Shown: positions 27,901 to 35,542, counted from the stretch's first letter. The stretch is DNA of 38,332 nucleotides from Acidobacteriota bacterium (GCA_016191015.1 JACPPM010000261.1:1-38332), one strand, 5' to 3'. Notes: generated from the letters alone by a model not told the origin. Numbers and translations are program-made.

Positions 27901-28610
27901 AGGAGCGTCCCATCGTCGTCCATCACCCACGCATCCGACGTGCCGCCGGACCGGCCCATCCGATCAAGCTGGCTGGAAACCACTGCCCGTAGCTCGATCG
28001 CAACGGTGACGGCTCCTCCGAACCGCTCCGCCGCCGTGGCCTCCCGAGCGATCGGCCCAGTGAGGATCACCGGCGTCGCCAGGACGAGATGCCCTCCTCT
28101 TGTCGGCAGTTCTTGAGCACCCTCCAGCCCAGGCGATGACAGGAAGACCCGGCCGGTCTTGGCCTCCCTCCTCGCCCACGCGAAGAAATCCGAAGACGCG
28201 CAGCTCTCCCCAATGGCCGCAGGATCGGTGGAGAAGGTCACCAGCCCCTCGTCGTCGCAAACTGATATTTGCGCGACACCGGCTGATTGCAAGTTCTCGA
28301 AATAGTCCGCGATGTGGCTGTGCAGCCCCTCAGGATCGTCGCGCAGCGACGCCGAAAGCCGACCCAATGCCTCGATGGGACGTCGCAAGGACTGGAGATC
28401 CGCTTCGATCTCCATGGCGAGGTGCCTCGCCACAAGCAACTGCTGTTCCTCGAAGCTCGAGACGACCTCATCCTCGGCTTGCTGGTGCAAGTGATACGCG
28501 AGGACCGACACCAAACCGAGATAGGTCGCCAGCACACCAACCGGCAGCAAAGTCTCTCGGCGGACCCCACGGCGGCTCCCGGTAGCTGTGTTACTTGGCA
28601 GGTCGGTCAC
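24963..28610 (-). CDS. Hybrid sensor histidine kinase with periplasmic sensor carrying a CxxCH motif
   Basis: Membrane sensor kinase of 1215 residues. TM1 (about 20-40) and TM2 (about 323-342) enclose a periplasmic Cache-like sensor of 280 residues that contains CGRCH (257-261), a c-type haem attachment motif. The cytoplasmic part has PAS (about 372-487), GAF (about 500-657) and a second PAS (about 680-795). The dimerisation domain holds the phospho-acceptor His817 in GGVAHDFNN. The ATPase domain has the N-box (Asn929), DTGVGM (972-977) and GTGLGLA (998-1004). A C-terminal receiver has Asp1109 in [11 protein letters not shown], Ser1137 and Lys1159. The start is GTG 28610. No DNA-binding response regulator is adjacent. 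The gene is divergent from the hem operon, about 500 bases away, which makes a haem- or redox-sensing role attractive but unproven. Confidence 0.93.
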   Translation of the reverse strand: MTDLPSNTATGSRRGVRRETLLPVGVLATYLGLVSVLAYHLHQQAEDEVVSSFEEQQLLVARHLAMEIEADLQSLRRPIEALGRLSASLRDDPEGLHSHIADYFENLQSAGVAQISVCDDEGLVTFSTDPAAIGESCASSDFFAWARREAKTGRVFLSSPGLEGAQELPTRGGHLVLATPVILTGPIAREATAAERFGGAVTVAIELRAVVSSQLDRMGRSGGTSDAWVMDDDGTLLFHNSHPEMVLRNIRSFEAACGRCHLEFGYVEQMLVTRQGTVRYHLRDGEEKVAAYVRAIFANARWIVTVASPRHEVTSFVARVNRQAALLIALGIGGVLMGALWLQRNHSRQIRMQNEAEYWRGIRSLEEKVRQSEARYRTIVETSHDLIWTLDRALNFTFLNSKAGSVFGGSAADLSGKSFTPLIHPENLPTVLRVLQKTLRGASHSHDLRLLDKTGNRVLLAVDTVPMFENGEVRGTLSFGADITEKRRAEQEVLNRTHELSVLYGIDRAAARSLDLDTILNDAVDATLEALEMQAGCITLLDHDRKTHLLRVHRGIPPAVLETVRTLDLGGGVAARVAETREPAAIDLKGCPPGSAADVFGTAGYATLAATPLLSGGELLGVLYVATRHARMLSSSEMALLKAIGSQLGGVVRNAQLYDTARRELAERVVAEQKLRIAEERYRKLFEQSPDGILIIDPATQLAVEFNAKAPEQLGYSREEFATKRISDYEAVEEGGQTRAHIEKIVREGADEFETRHRTSHGEIRDVHVKAHVVVVAGKELLQVVFRDITERKKLEQQYRQAQKMEAIGRLAGGVAHDFNNLLTVILGYGGALATQLGEHHESAADVDQILKAAERAAGLTHQLLAFSRKQKAVPEVLDLNGVVTNLEKMLRRLIGEDVLLRINLDPTLRRIKADPTQLEQVIMNLCVNARDAMPGGGTLLIETRNSDFDDDHVVECCAIGAGRYVSFSVSDTGVGMDAETKSHLFEPFFTTKEAGKGTGLGLATVYGIVLQCRGTICVSSELGAGTTIIVYLPVEESLGKAQDPGHAMKTARGGTETILVVEDEEAVRKLVREVLERRGHKVLVAAGPQEAIDLLAGFDGTVHMVISDIVMPGMSGPDLVRQLGRSHPDMKVLYISGYTEDAAVYRGRAEAGISYLEKPFSSEVLMWKVREVLENRQNVCGRSGTRNATEAAPRDEAAQKSSVPEVTDSRTKSG

Positions 28611-28680
28611 GCGTCCGTCTTCCAGATCCTTTCCGCGATTATGACGCTGAATATCTGAGTCGTCAAGCGCGTCCCTGCTG

Positions 28681-28972
28681 CCTGAATCCGCGCGTAAGGC
28701 CCGCGGATTCAGGAATTAAAAATGCAAAACTAAAAATGCAAAAGCGGGGAAAGCTTGAGTGACGGGCCTCGCGCAGATGCAGGGCTCGTCGTGGCCCCGA
28801 AGGGGTCGAGGTTTCTTTCTGTCAAGAGATGCTTGACCTTGTTGACTCGTGTGTGGGAGGGCTTTCTTAGGCGACCCGAGCACGCCGCGCCCCGCGATTG
28901 ACCGAGCAGTGTCCGGTTTTTTAATTTTGAATTTTGAATTGCCCAAATCCGCGGCTTATCCGCGGATTTGGG
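28681..28972. repeat. Paired-hairpin repeat element with AT-rich tracts
   Basis: The left end is a hairpin with 12-base arms (28681-28692 and 28702-28713, CCTGAATCCGCG), followed by an A-rich tract with two copies of TAAAAATGCAAAA. The right end is the mirror arrangement: a T-rich tract (AATTTTGAATTTTGAATT) followed by a hairpin with 13-base arms (28942-28954 and 28960-28972, CCCAAATCCGCGG). The two ends are therefore inverted, diverged copies bounding about 290 bases. A similar GAATCCGCGCGTAAG hairpin recurs near 35814-35840. Confidence 0.65.
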
Positions 28973-29039
28973 TGCTGGGTGTATGATCGTTCTTGGGTCC
29001 TCTGCCACGATCCGCGTGGCCGACTCGCGGATCCAGGAT

Positions 29040-29083
29040 TCGTGACAATCTCGTGACAACCTCGGGCATACTCGCCCTATAAT
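29040..29083 (+). promoter_or_regulatory. hemE operon promoter with two direct repeats
   Basis: A -10 hexamer TATAAT (29078-29083) lies 22 bases before the hemE start codon. Two 11-base direct repeats, TCGTGACAATC (29040-29050) and TCGTGACAACC (29051-29061), abut each other one helical turn apart. The second supplies a poor -35 (GTGACA 29053-29058, spacing 19). The weak -35 overlapping a repeated site is the arrangement expected of an activator-dependent or repressor-controlled promoter; the regulator is unknown. Confidence 0.6.
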
Positions 29084-29105
29084 CGATGTGGAAGGTGAGG
29101 AGAGG

Positions 29106-30128
29106 ATGAACTCACGAGAGAGATTCCTGGCGGCGTGCTGGAGCAAGCCTCTCGATCGGCCTCCGGTGTGGATGATGCGCCAGGCGGGCCGGTACCTCCC
29201 GGAGTATCGCTCGATCCGGGCCAAACGCAGCTTCCTGGAGATGTGCAAGACGCCTGAGCTGGCTGCGGAAGTGACAATGCAGCCGATCCGGCGCTTCGGG
29301 ATGGATGCGGCGATCATCTTCTCGGATATCCTGATTGTCCCCGAGGCCATGGGGATTTCGATCTCCTACGAAGAGGGTGGGCCGCGACTGGATCCGGTGA
29401 TCTCGACTCGCGCGGATCTCGAGAGGCTCCGGGTGCCCGCCGACGGCGACCTGCAGTTCACCTGTGAGGCCCTGCGACTGGTGCGCAATCAGCTCGGCGG
29501 GACCACCGCGCTCCTCGGCTTCGCCGGCGCCCCCTTCACGCTGGCTTCGTACATGCTCGAATCGGGATCGCCGCGCGAGCTGATAGCCACCAAGAGCCTC
29601 CAGTACTCGAATCCGGATCTTTTGAAAGGGCTCCTCGACCGGCTCGCCGACTCGGTTGCCTGGTTCCTTGAAAAGCAGGTCGCTGCCGGCGCCGACGCCG
29701 TCCAGATCTTCGATACCTGGGCCGGCAACCTGTCTCCTTCCGACTACCGGGAGTTCGCTCTGCCCTCTGCGGCACGAGTCATCGCACGCGTGCGCAAGAC
29801 GGGCGTTCCCGTGATTCTCTATATCAATGGTGTGGCGGGAGTTCTCGAGGCTGCGTCGACCAGCGGCGCCACGGTCATGGGGATCGATTGGCGCATGGAC
29901 CTGACGGCGGCCGATGGGGTCGTCGGCGATCGTGCTGGGCTCCAGGGAAACCTCGACCCGGCCATGCTCTTCGCCCCCGTCTCTCGAATCCGAAATGAAG
30001 TGCGACGCGTGCACTCCGCGCTCTCGCGCCGGTCGGGACACATTTTCAACCTCGGGCACGGCATCCTCCCGAGCACGCCGCTTGAGGGAGCCGCGGCGTT
30101 CATCGATGCGGTCAGGGAGCTCGATTGA
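29106..30128 (+). CDS. hemE: Uroporphyrinogen III decarboxylase
   Basis: Cytoplasmic enzyme of 340 residues that removes four acetate carboxyls from uroporphyrinogen III to give coproporphyrinogen III. Family signatures are present: the N-terminal RPPVWMMRQAGRYLPEYR block (about 18-35), the catalytic aspartate in FSDILIVPEAMG (Asp74), GFAGAPFTLASYMLE, GLQGNLDP and the C-terminal FNLGHGILPSTP. ATG 29106 is preceded by GGAG; an in-frame GTG at 29088 would sit at the probable transcription start and is rejected. It is the first gene of a five-gene hem operon; its stop overlaps the next start as TGATG. Confidence 0.97.
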   Translation: MNSRERFLAACWSKPLDRPPVWMMRQAGRYLPEYRSIRAKRSFLEMCKTPELAAEVTMQPIRRFGMDAAIIFSDILIVPEAMGISISYEEGGPRLDPVISTRADLERLRVPADGDLQFTCEALRLVRNQLGGTTALLGFAGAPFTLASYMLESGSPRELIATKSLQYSNPDLLKGLLDRLADSVAWFLEKQVAAGADAVQIFDTWAGNLSPSDYREFALPSAARVIARVRKTGVPVILYINGVAGVLEAASTSGATVMGIDWRMDLTAADGVVGDRAGLQGNLDPAMLFAPVSRIRNEVRRVHSALSRRSGHIFNLGHGILPSTPLEGAAAFIDAVRELD

Positions 30129-31555
30129 TGGCCACGACGCCGATGGCCGACCGATCCGCATTCCCGGGATTCCCCAATCCCGAGACGATTCCGCACGATC
30201 TCGTCTCGAAGTATGCAACGCGCGGCCCGCGGTACACCAGCTACCCGACGGCCCCGCAGTTCCGGGCTGACATTGAACACGAGTCGATCGCAGATCGATG
30301 GAAAGCGGGTAATGCAGCGGTTCCGTGCCCGGGCCTCTCGCTCTATTTCCACGTCCCATTCTGCCGGGAGCGGTGCTGGTTCTGCGGCTGCCACGTCGTA
30401 ATCGCGCGGAACAAGGATCGGGGGACGCCGTATGTGGAGGCGCTTCTGGCTGAAATGCGCCTCGCCGCAACCCTGGTAGACGCCGGCCGTCCCGTGCGCC
30501 AGATAGCTTTCGGCGGGGGCACGCCGACGTTTCTGACTCCTGCTCAGCTCGACCGCCTCATCACCGCCGTGAAGACGACCTGGAAGATCGAACCCGATGC
30601 GGAGGTCTCGATCGAGGTCGATCCGCGCACGGTGACGATCGAGCATCTGGACCTGCTCCTCGAGAGCGGCTTCAATCGTTTCAGCCTCGGCGTCCAGGAC
30701 TTCAACGAAGATGTGCTGACGATGGTGCACCGTCCTCAGGCACGCGAGGCGACCGATCGCGTGCTGAACCATCTGCGCCGGCGCGGGTGCGACGCCATCA
30801 ACTTCGATCTCATCTACGGACTGCCCGGACAGACGATCGGAAACTCCGGAGAAACCGTGCGCGCCACGATCGAGATGCGGCCATCGCGCATCGCGTTCTA
30901 CAACTACGCCCACGTGCCGTGGCTCAAACCGCACCAGAAACTGCTCGAGCGCCAGGGGCTGCCCGACGCGGACCTGAAGCTCAGGATCTTTGGACAGGCC
31001 TATCGGATGCTCGATGAGGCTGGATACGTTTCGATCGGGATGGATCATTTTGCGCTTCCCGAAGACGAAATGTCGGCGGCTCTGCTTGCCAGAACCCTCC
31101 ACAGAAACTTCATGGGATACACAACGAGACGCGGGCTCGATCTGCTCGCTTTCGGTGTCTCTGGAATCAGTTCTGCGGCCGGAACGTACACGCAAAATAT
31201 CAAAGATCTCACCCCCTATTACGATGCGATCGAGAAGGGCGTGCATCCGTGGGAACGGGCCTTCCTAATGAGCGAGGACGATCTGATCCGCCGCGACCTG
31301 ATCATCGATCTGTTTTGCAACTTCCATCTGGACACAACCGCGTTCGGCGCGAAATGGAAGCTGGACTTCCGGGAACGGTTCGCCTGCGAGCTGGCGGCGC
31401 TCAGGACGTTTGAGGACGACGGACTGATTTCGCTCCAGGATGGCGCCATTGCGGTCACCCCGGTCGGTCGGTACTTCGTTCGCAATATCTGTATGACCTT
31501 CGACAAGTACCTCGAGGCCGAGGCCGGCCAGAGGAAGTATTCGCAAACCCTCTGA
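30128..31555 (+). CDS. hemN: Oxygen-independent coproporphyrinogen III dehydrogenase (radical SAM)
   Basis: Radical SAM enzyme of 475 residues that oxidatively decarboxylates two propionates of coproporphyrinogen III to vinyl groups without oxygen, giving protoporphyrinogen IX. The N-terminal KYATRGPRYTSYPT block (about 29-41) is typical of true HemN. The cluster motif is CRERCWFCGC (Cys79, 83, 86, with Cys88), the CX3CX2CXC form that separates HemN from HemW. FGGGTPTFL and the C-terminal HemN region are also present. The length fits the family. Start ATG 30128 overlaps the hemE stop (TGATG), so translation is coupled. It points to haem synthesis under anoxic or microoxic conditions, and to a protoporphyrin-dependent route. 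Confidence 0.96.
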   Translation: MATTPMADRSAFPGFPNPETIPHDLVSKYATRGPRYTSYPTAPQFRADIEHESIADRWKAGNAAVPCPGLSLYFHVPFCRERCWFCGCHVVIARNKDRGTPYVEALLAEMRLAATLVDAGRPVRQIAFGGGTPTFLTPAQLDRLITAVKTTWKIEPDAEVSIEVDPRTVTIEHLDLLLESGFNRFSLGVQDFNEDVLTMVHRPQAREATDRVLNHLRRRGCDAINFDLIYGLPGQTIGNSGETVRATIEMRPSRIAFYNYAHVPWLKPHQKLLERQGLPDADLKLRIFGQAYRMLDEAGYVSIGMDHFALPEDEMSAALLARTLHRNFMGYTTRRGLDLLAFGVSGISSAAGTYTQNIKDLTPYYDAIEKGVHPWERAFLMSEDDLIRRDLIIDLFCNFHLDTTAFGAKWKLDFRERFACELAALRTFEDDGLISLQDGAIAVTPVGRYFVRNICMTFDKYLEAEAGQRKYSQTL

Positions 31556-31642
31556 ACCATGAGTCTGATTATTTCATGCCGGACATCGCAGTCATGGGCG
31601 TTGCGGCGCGGGCCATGTGCCGTCTACGAAGAGAGGTGAGGG

Positions 31643-32833
31643 ATGCGCGGGCATAAGTCCCCAGTGGCCAAAGAGGCATCCGTTCCGTTCGGCCTGGTAG
31701 GGTGTGACTTCAGGGTGGCATCGAGCCGGTGGCGTTCGGCGGTTGTGCTGGGGCGTGAGGAACGGGCGAGGTTGAGCGAGAAATTGCGGCAGAGCCGTGT
31801 GGTGGAGTCTGTGGTGTTTCTCGACACCTGCAATCGGAACGAATGGATCTACGCCGCGGCGGATCCATGCTGGGCCGGCGAGATCCTCAAGACACAGATG
31901 GTGAAGCGCTGGCAGCAGATGGGGGCACCCGTGCCGCGCCCGTACGTGCTGGTCGCCGATGTCGCCGTGCGGCACGTCTTGCGCGTGGCGGCGGGGCTCG
32001 AGTCCTTCGTCGTCGGAGAGAGGCAGATTACGACGCAATTCAACCGGGCGGTGGAACGGGCGCGGCGGGAGGGCGTTTCGAGCGCCGTGCTGAACAGCCT
32101 CGGCTCGGTGGCCGCGCGCGTGGCGCGCGATGTGCACGAGACCGCCTCACCCGGCTGCGGCCTGCACGGCGTCCACGACGTCGCGGCGCGCTACCTCGGA
32201 CGGGTCCTGAAGGCGCCTGCCACGATCGCGGTCGTCGGATGCGGTGAGATCGGCCGGCGTGTGTCCGAGGCGCTGCAGCAGATTCCCGGTTTCAAGGTTC
32301 TCATGATCAACAGGACGGCCCGCAAGGGGGCGCATCCGCTGAGTGATCTGCCGGGGATCAAGGCCGAGGCGGTCGTCGCGTGCACCGCGGCCTCGTCCCC
32401 CATTGTGACCCCAGCCAACCTACCTGGCGGACCTCTCATCCTCGTAGACCTGGGCATCCCATCTCAGATCGAGCGCGGGTGCGCCGCGCGTCCTGGAACG
32501 CAACGAGTCGACCTGGATGATCTCTTGCGATCGGAAGAGCTGGATCTGGTGGCCCCCGAGAAGCTCCGGGCGGCATCGGACCTCGTCGAGAGCGGCGTCA
32601 GGGACTTCGTTCACATCTGCCTGCGCCGCAGGTTCGTGTCGATTCTGGACCGGACCAGGCAGAACCACGAGGACTTCGTGGCTAAAGTCCTGCCCCGGTT
32701 CATCGACGAATTCGCCTGTCGCTCGGACGCGGCGGCGCGGGGGCAGATGGAGTACCGGTTGCGCGGGATCTTCCGTCAGTACACAAACTCACTTTTCCGC
32801 TCGATCAACGACTCGATAGGTCAGGAAGATTGA
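31643..32833 (+). CDS. hemA: Glutamyl-tRNA reductase
   Basis: NADPH-dependent enzyme (396 residues) that reduces glutamyl-tRNA to glutamate-1-semialdehyde, the committed step of the C5 pathway. Seen are the catalytic cysteine in FLDTCNRNEWIY (Cys63), the GLESFVVGERQI block, a nucleotide-binding VVGCGEIGRR loop (about 195-204), NRTARKG and a C-terminal helical dimerisation domain. The usual N-terminal block before the catalytic cysteine (Ala-Pro-Val-x-x-Arg-Glu region) is poorly conserved here. ATG 31643 follows AGAGG at 6-base spacing; the 87-base gap after hemN is the largest in the operon and holds no gene. It is followed by hemC one base after its stop. Confidence 0.95.
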   Translation: MRGHKSPVAKEASVPFGLVGCDFRVASSRWRSAVVLGREERARLSEKLRQSRVVESVVFLDTCNRNEWIYAAADPCWAGEILKTQMVKRWQQMGAPVPRPYVLVADVAVRHVLRVAAGLESFVVGERQITTQFNRAVERARREGVSSAVLNSLGSVAARVARDVHETASPGCGLHGVHDVAARYLGRVLKAPATIAVVGCGEIGRRVSEALQQIPGFKVLMINRTARKGAHPLSDLPGIKAEAVVACTAASSPIVTPANLPGGPLILVDLGIPSQIERGCAARPGTQRVDLDDLLRSEELDLVAPEKLRAASDLVESGVRDFVHICLRRRFVSILDRTRQNHEDFVAKVLPRFIDEFACRSDAAARGQMEYRLRGIFRQYTNSLFRSINDSIGQED

Positions 32834-32834
32834 C

Positions 32835-33779
32835 ATGGCAGGCAGGGTTTTCAAGATAGGGACGCGCGGGAGCGATCTGGCGCTCTGGCAGGCACGCCAC
32901 GTCGCATCGGTGCTGGCAGCGCCCTCGGAGACGACGATCATCACAACCTCGGGCGATCGCTTCCTGGATGCGTCGCCGACGGGCCGGCTCGAAAAGGGGT
33001 TTTTCACGAAAGAGATCGAGGACGCGCTCCTGGAGAGCCGCATCGACATCGCGGTGCATTCTCTGAAGGACCTGCCGACGGCTCTTGTCGATGGGCTGGC
33101 GGTTGGCGCGGTGAGCGCGAGGGAGGCTGTGAGTGATTGGCTGTTGGTTCGGGCCGAGGCGGTCGATCTTTCGTGTCGCCTGCCGGTGAAGCCCGGGTCG
33201 AGAGTCGGAGCATCGTCCCTGCGACGCCAATCGATGCTGCGCGCATTCGGCGATGGCCTGGAGCCCGTGATGCTCCGCGGAAACGTCCCGACGAGGGTGC
33301 AGAAGTGCCGGAGGGGCGAGTACGACGCGGTGATCGTCGCCGCGGCCGGGCTCAAGCGCCTGCAGCTCGATCTCACGGGGTTGGCCGTCTTCGAGCTCGT
33401 GCCGGAAATCTGGTTGCCGGCTCCCGGTCAGGCAGCGCTGGGGGTGGAGATCAGGGCAGCCGACGGCGAGGCCCGGCAGGCGCTCGCACCAATCGAAAAC
33501 GCCGAGAGCCGCGCGTGCGTCGAGATCGAGAGGTCGCTGCTGCATCGCTTCGAGGGCGGGTGCCACGAGGCATTCGGTGCATGGGTCATATCTGAGAATG
33601 GCGGGCTGGTCGTACGGCTGGGACACGAGAACGCTCGCGACACATGGGTTGCCGTGGCTTTGCGTGGTATGGCGGGGGAGGCGATCGTCGGTGAGGCCTT
33701 CACGGTCCTGAGTGAGGCGATGCAGTCGAATACGGCGGCAGCACCCGAAGGGCCGGTATGGCGCTTCGTGTCGTCCTGA
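32835..33779 (+). CDS. hemC: Hydroxymethylbilane synthase (porphobilinogen deaminase)
   Basis: Condenses four porphobilinogen molecules into hydroxymethylbilane. The protein has 314 residues, as usual for the family. Motifs: TRGSDLALWQA (10-20), DIAVHSLKDLPT with the catalytic Asp79, GASSLRRQ, LRGNVPTR, and PAPGQAALGVE. The dipyrromethane cofactor attaches to Cys243 in GGCHEAFGA. ATG 32835 begins one base after the hemA stop, and the 3' end overlaps hemD by 22 bases, indicating coupled translation. Confidence 0.97.
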   Translation: MAGRVFKIGTRGSDLALWQARHVASVLAAPSETTIITTSGDRFLDASPTGRLEKGFFTKEIEDALLESRIDIAVHSLKDLPTALVDGLAVGAVSAREAVSDWLLVRAEAVDLSCRLPVKPGSRVGASSLRRQSMLRAFGDGLEPVMLRGNVPTRVQKCRRGEYDAVIVAAAGLKRLQLDLTGLAVFELVPEIWLPAPGQAALGVEIRAADGEARQALAPIENAESRACVEIERSLLHRFEGGCHEAFGAWVISENGGLVVRLGHENARDTWVAVALRGMAGEAIVGEAFTVLSEAMQSNTAAAPEGPVWRFVSS

Positions 33780-34444
33780 CCCGGGCGTCGGCCGACAACG
33801 AGCGGCTCGCCGACTTGCTCCGTCTCGAAGGCGTCGAAGTCGTCGACTACCCGTGTATCGGTGTGAGCCTCATCTCGGCCGCGCCGGTCAGCGATCCGGT
33901 CGATGCCGTGGCCTTCACCAGCAGGAACGCGGTCCGGGGCTTCTTCTTCAACCGGCTCCATGAGGGTCTCTCGCCGCGGATTGTCGCCGCAGTGGGAGAG
34001 TCGACGTCTCGCGAGCTGCAGGAGTCAGGCTGGCGCGCGACTCATCTGCCCGCGGATCCGACCGCTGAGTCCCTGGGGATGCTCCTGCGCCGGGACATGC
34101 GTCGTGGCGAGATCCTTCTCTGGCCACGCGGAAACCTGTCGACTGGAGATCTCGAAGAGATTCTCATGGGTGCGGGCATTGTGGTCGTCAGCCGAGTTGT
34201 CTACGACAACACCGAGCCGACGTTGGTCCTGCTCGAAGGCGAATGCACCGCTGTCGTCGTTGCCAGCCCTTCAGCCGTGGATCGCTTTCTCAAGACGAAT
34301 CCGGAGCGGACGGGAGCGCTCTTCGTGGCGATCGGGCCGAAGACGGCCCACGCGGCGCGCGATGCGGGCTGCGCCCGGGTGATCGAGTCGCCTCGCCCGA
34401 CGCCAGAGGACGTCTGCCGCACGGTGCTGTCGGCCGTGCAGTAG
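33758..34444 (+). CDS. hemD: Uroporphyrinogen III synthase
   Basis: Cyclises hydroxymethylbilane with inversion of ring D to uroporphyrinogen III. The family is poorly conserved, but the 228-residue product has the expected two-lobed pattern: the N-terminal LTRASADNERLADLL block, DAVAFTSRNAVRGF, AAVGESTSRELQESG, a second-lobe VVVASPSAVDRFL and FVAIGPKTAHAARDAG. ATG 33758 follows GAAGGG and lies inside the end of hemC. It is the last gene of the operon. Repeat copy R2 begins 4 bases after its stop and may act in 3'-end formation. hemB and hemL do not follow. Confidence 0.93.
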   Translation: MALRVVLTRASADNERLADLLRLEGVEVVDYPCIGVSLISAAPVSDPVDAVAFTSRNAVRGFFFNRLHEGLSPRIVAAVGESTSRELQESGWRATHLPADPTAESLGMLLRRDMRRGEILLWPRGNLSTGDLEEILMGAGIVVVSRVVYDNTEPTLVLLEGECTAVVVASPSAVDRFLKTNPERTGALFVAIGPKTAHAARDAGCARVIESPRPTPEDVCRTVLSAVQ

Positions 34445-34448
34445 ATGC

Positions 34449-34698
34449 CCTAACGCGGCGGAGCCGCAACCAAACAGGCAAGACTCATGCACGCTGCAAG
34501 ACCCTTCCGAGCACCTCTCAGGAAAGCAGGAAGTTAGGAAGGCAGGAAGGGGTCTGTTGGATGCCACCCTGAGCTCCCGAGATGACTGCTCCGTTCCTGC
34601 ATTGCTCCCTTCCTGCTTTCCTGAGAGGGGTTCGGAGGATCTCACCCACTCGAACGTTTTGCCATTCCGTGTGAGCACTCAACTTTTTAGACGCTAAG
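34449..34698. repeat. Dispersed palindromic repeat, copy R2
   Basis: A 250-base element. The left end opens with CCTAACGCGGCGGAGCCGC and the right end carries the family signature ACTCAACTTTTTAGACGCTAAG. Inside is a perfect 20-base inverted repeat (34514-34533 and 34609-34628), with further GGAAGGCAGGAAG words between the arms. The first 141 bases match copy R4 (38192-38332) with about six differences. It starts 4 bases after the hemD stop. ORFs within it are repeat translations. Confidence 0.9.
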
Positions 34699-34736
34699 TA
34701 GCGACCGGTTCGCCGGCAGAAACCCGAATGAGTCAC

Positions 34737-34765
34737 TTGAACATGATCCAAATGTGGTCTATTAT
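34737..34765 (+). promoter_or_regulatory. Promoter of the toxin-antitoxin operon
   Basis: TTGAAC (34737-34742) and TATTAT (34760-34765) with ideal 17-base spacing lie 24 bases before the antitoxin start codon. GATCC (34745-34749) and GGATC (34767-34771) form a short inverted repeat across the -10 region, a candidate operator for the autoregulation usual in this antitoxin family. Confidence 0.75.
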
Positions 34766-34788
34766 CGGATCTGAATTTGGAGGTAACG

Positions 34789-35082
34789 ATGAGGGCACTG
34801 CGCGTCTCGGAAGACATCGTTCCGGTGAGCCAGTTCAAGACGGAAGCGGCCGAGTGGTTGAAGCGCTGCGCTGCAACCGGGCAGGCGGTTGTCATCACTC
34901 AAAACGGGAAGCCCGCCGGCGTCCTGATTTCGCCCCGGGTCTTTGACGAGCTGACGGAGCTCAAGCGGTTTGTCGCCACGATTCAGGAAGGGCTCCAGGA
35001 TGCTGAAGCCGGTCGCCTCACGGATCACGCATCGGTCGTCTCCCAAGTCCGTCAACGGTATCGCCAACACCGGAGCCGATGA
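34789..35082 (+). CDS. Antitoxin of the Phd/YefM family
   Basis: Antitoxin of 97 residues that would bind the downstream toxin and repress its own promoter as a complex. Family signs: the N-terminal DNA-binding fold with VPVSQFKTEAAEWLKRCAATGQAVVITQNGKPAGVLI (about 11-47, cited in part), followed by VFDEL and a charged C-terminal tail for toxin binding. ATG 34789 has GGAGG at 34779-34783 with 5-base spacing; an in-frame TTG upstream is rejected because it would start on top of that site. The stop overlaps the toxin start as ATGA. Confidence 0.92.
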   Translation: MRALRVSEDIVPVSQFKTEAAEWLKRCAATGQAVVITQNGKPAGVLISPRVFDELTELKRFVATIQEGLQDAEAGRLTDHASVVSQVRQRYRQHRSR

Positions 35083-35441
35083 GCGCCCGGCGCCGGGGTC
35101 CAGCCAGAGCTCGATCCGGTGCTCAATCACCTCGCCGGGCACTCACAATCCGCTGGACGGATCGCGCTCGAAACGACCTTGTTGAGATTGGCGATTTCAT
35201 CGCCAGAGACAACCCTGACGCTGCTGCACGCTGGGTAGAGATGTTGATCAAGGCGGTGGAGCTGGCCAGCACCTTTCCGCCGAGCGGCCGCGTCGTTCCA
35301 GAGATCGATCGAGACGACATCCGTGAGATCATTCGCCACTCTTACCGAATCGTCTATCGAGTCAGCGCCGAGGCCATCGACGTCTTGACTGTATTCGAAG
35401 GCCACCGTCTGCTTCCAAAGGGAGCCGTTCCAGAAGATTGA
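35079..35441 (+). CDS. RelE/ParE-family toxin
   Basis: Toxin of 120 residues from the RelE/ParE superfamily; ParE-like members act on gyrase and RelE-like members cut mRNA, and the target is not decidable here. The core (from about residue 22) reads IRWTDRARNDLVEIGDFIA, with GRVVPEI, IREIIRHSYRIVYRV and VLTVFEGHR blocks typical of ParE-like proteins. The first 21 residues form an Arg-rich extension not usual in the family. No alternative start lies between them, so either the extension is real or the start has shifted. It overlaps the antitoxin stop by 4 bases. The module is flanked by inverted repeat copies R2 and R3. Confidence 0.88.
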   Translation: MSARRRGPARARSGAQSPRRALTIRWTDRARNDLVEIGDFIARDNPDAAARWVEMLIKAVELASTFPPSGRVVPEIDRDDIREIIRHSYRIVYRVSAEAIDVLTVFEGHRLLPKGAVPED

Positions 35442-35449
35442 GGAGATCT

Positions 35450-35542
35450 ATGAGCCTGCATCCCATCCTGGCCCCGGACCAAGTCATCGAGGAGCTGCGC
35501 GCCTCGCCCAAGATCACGGGCCTCACCGTCGGGGCCTATTGA
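35450..35542 (+). CDS. 30-residue ORF, probably the 5' remnant of a gene cut by repeat R3
   Basis: A short frame (starting MSLHPILAPDQ, ending TVGAY) with a good ribosome site (AGGAG, 5 bases before ATG 35450), 8 bases downstream of the toxin stop. Its stop codon lies in the first bases of repeat R3, whose end signature starts here. This suggests that the repeat interrupted a longer gene of the toxin-antitoxin operon and supplied the stop. I do not recognise the peptide. It could alternatively be a genuine tiny third gene of the operon. Confidence 0.4.
   Translation: MSLHPILAPDQVIEELRASPKITGLTVGAY

Larger units (their letters stand above)
28611..29105. other. Divergent intergenic region between sensor kinase and hem operon
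   Basis: Contains a paired-hairpin, AT-tract-containing element (28681-28972), two 11-base direct repeats (29040-29061) and a -10 hexamer just before hemE. A minus-strand ORF (28716-28946) lies within the element and is a translation of the repeat, not a supported gene. Confidence 0.6.

Noticed and set aside
29112-31246. Long minus-strand frames opposite hemE and hemN
   Set aside because: Antisense to clearly identified enzymes and without motif or ribosome site.
34449-34788. Short ORFs in the repeats (for example with SGKQEG-NAGTE type peptides)
   Set aside because: They recur in all repeat copies in different frames and contain stops or edge truncations; they are translations of the repeat.
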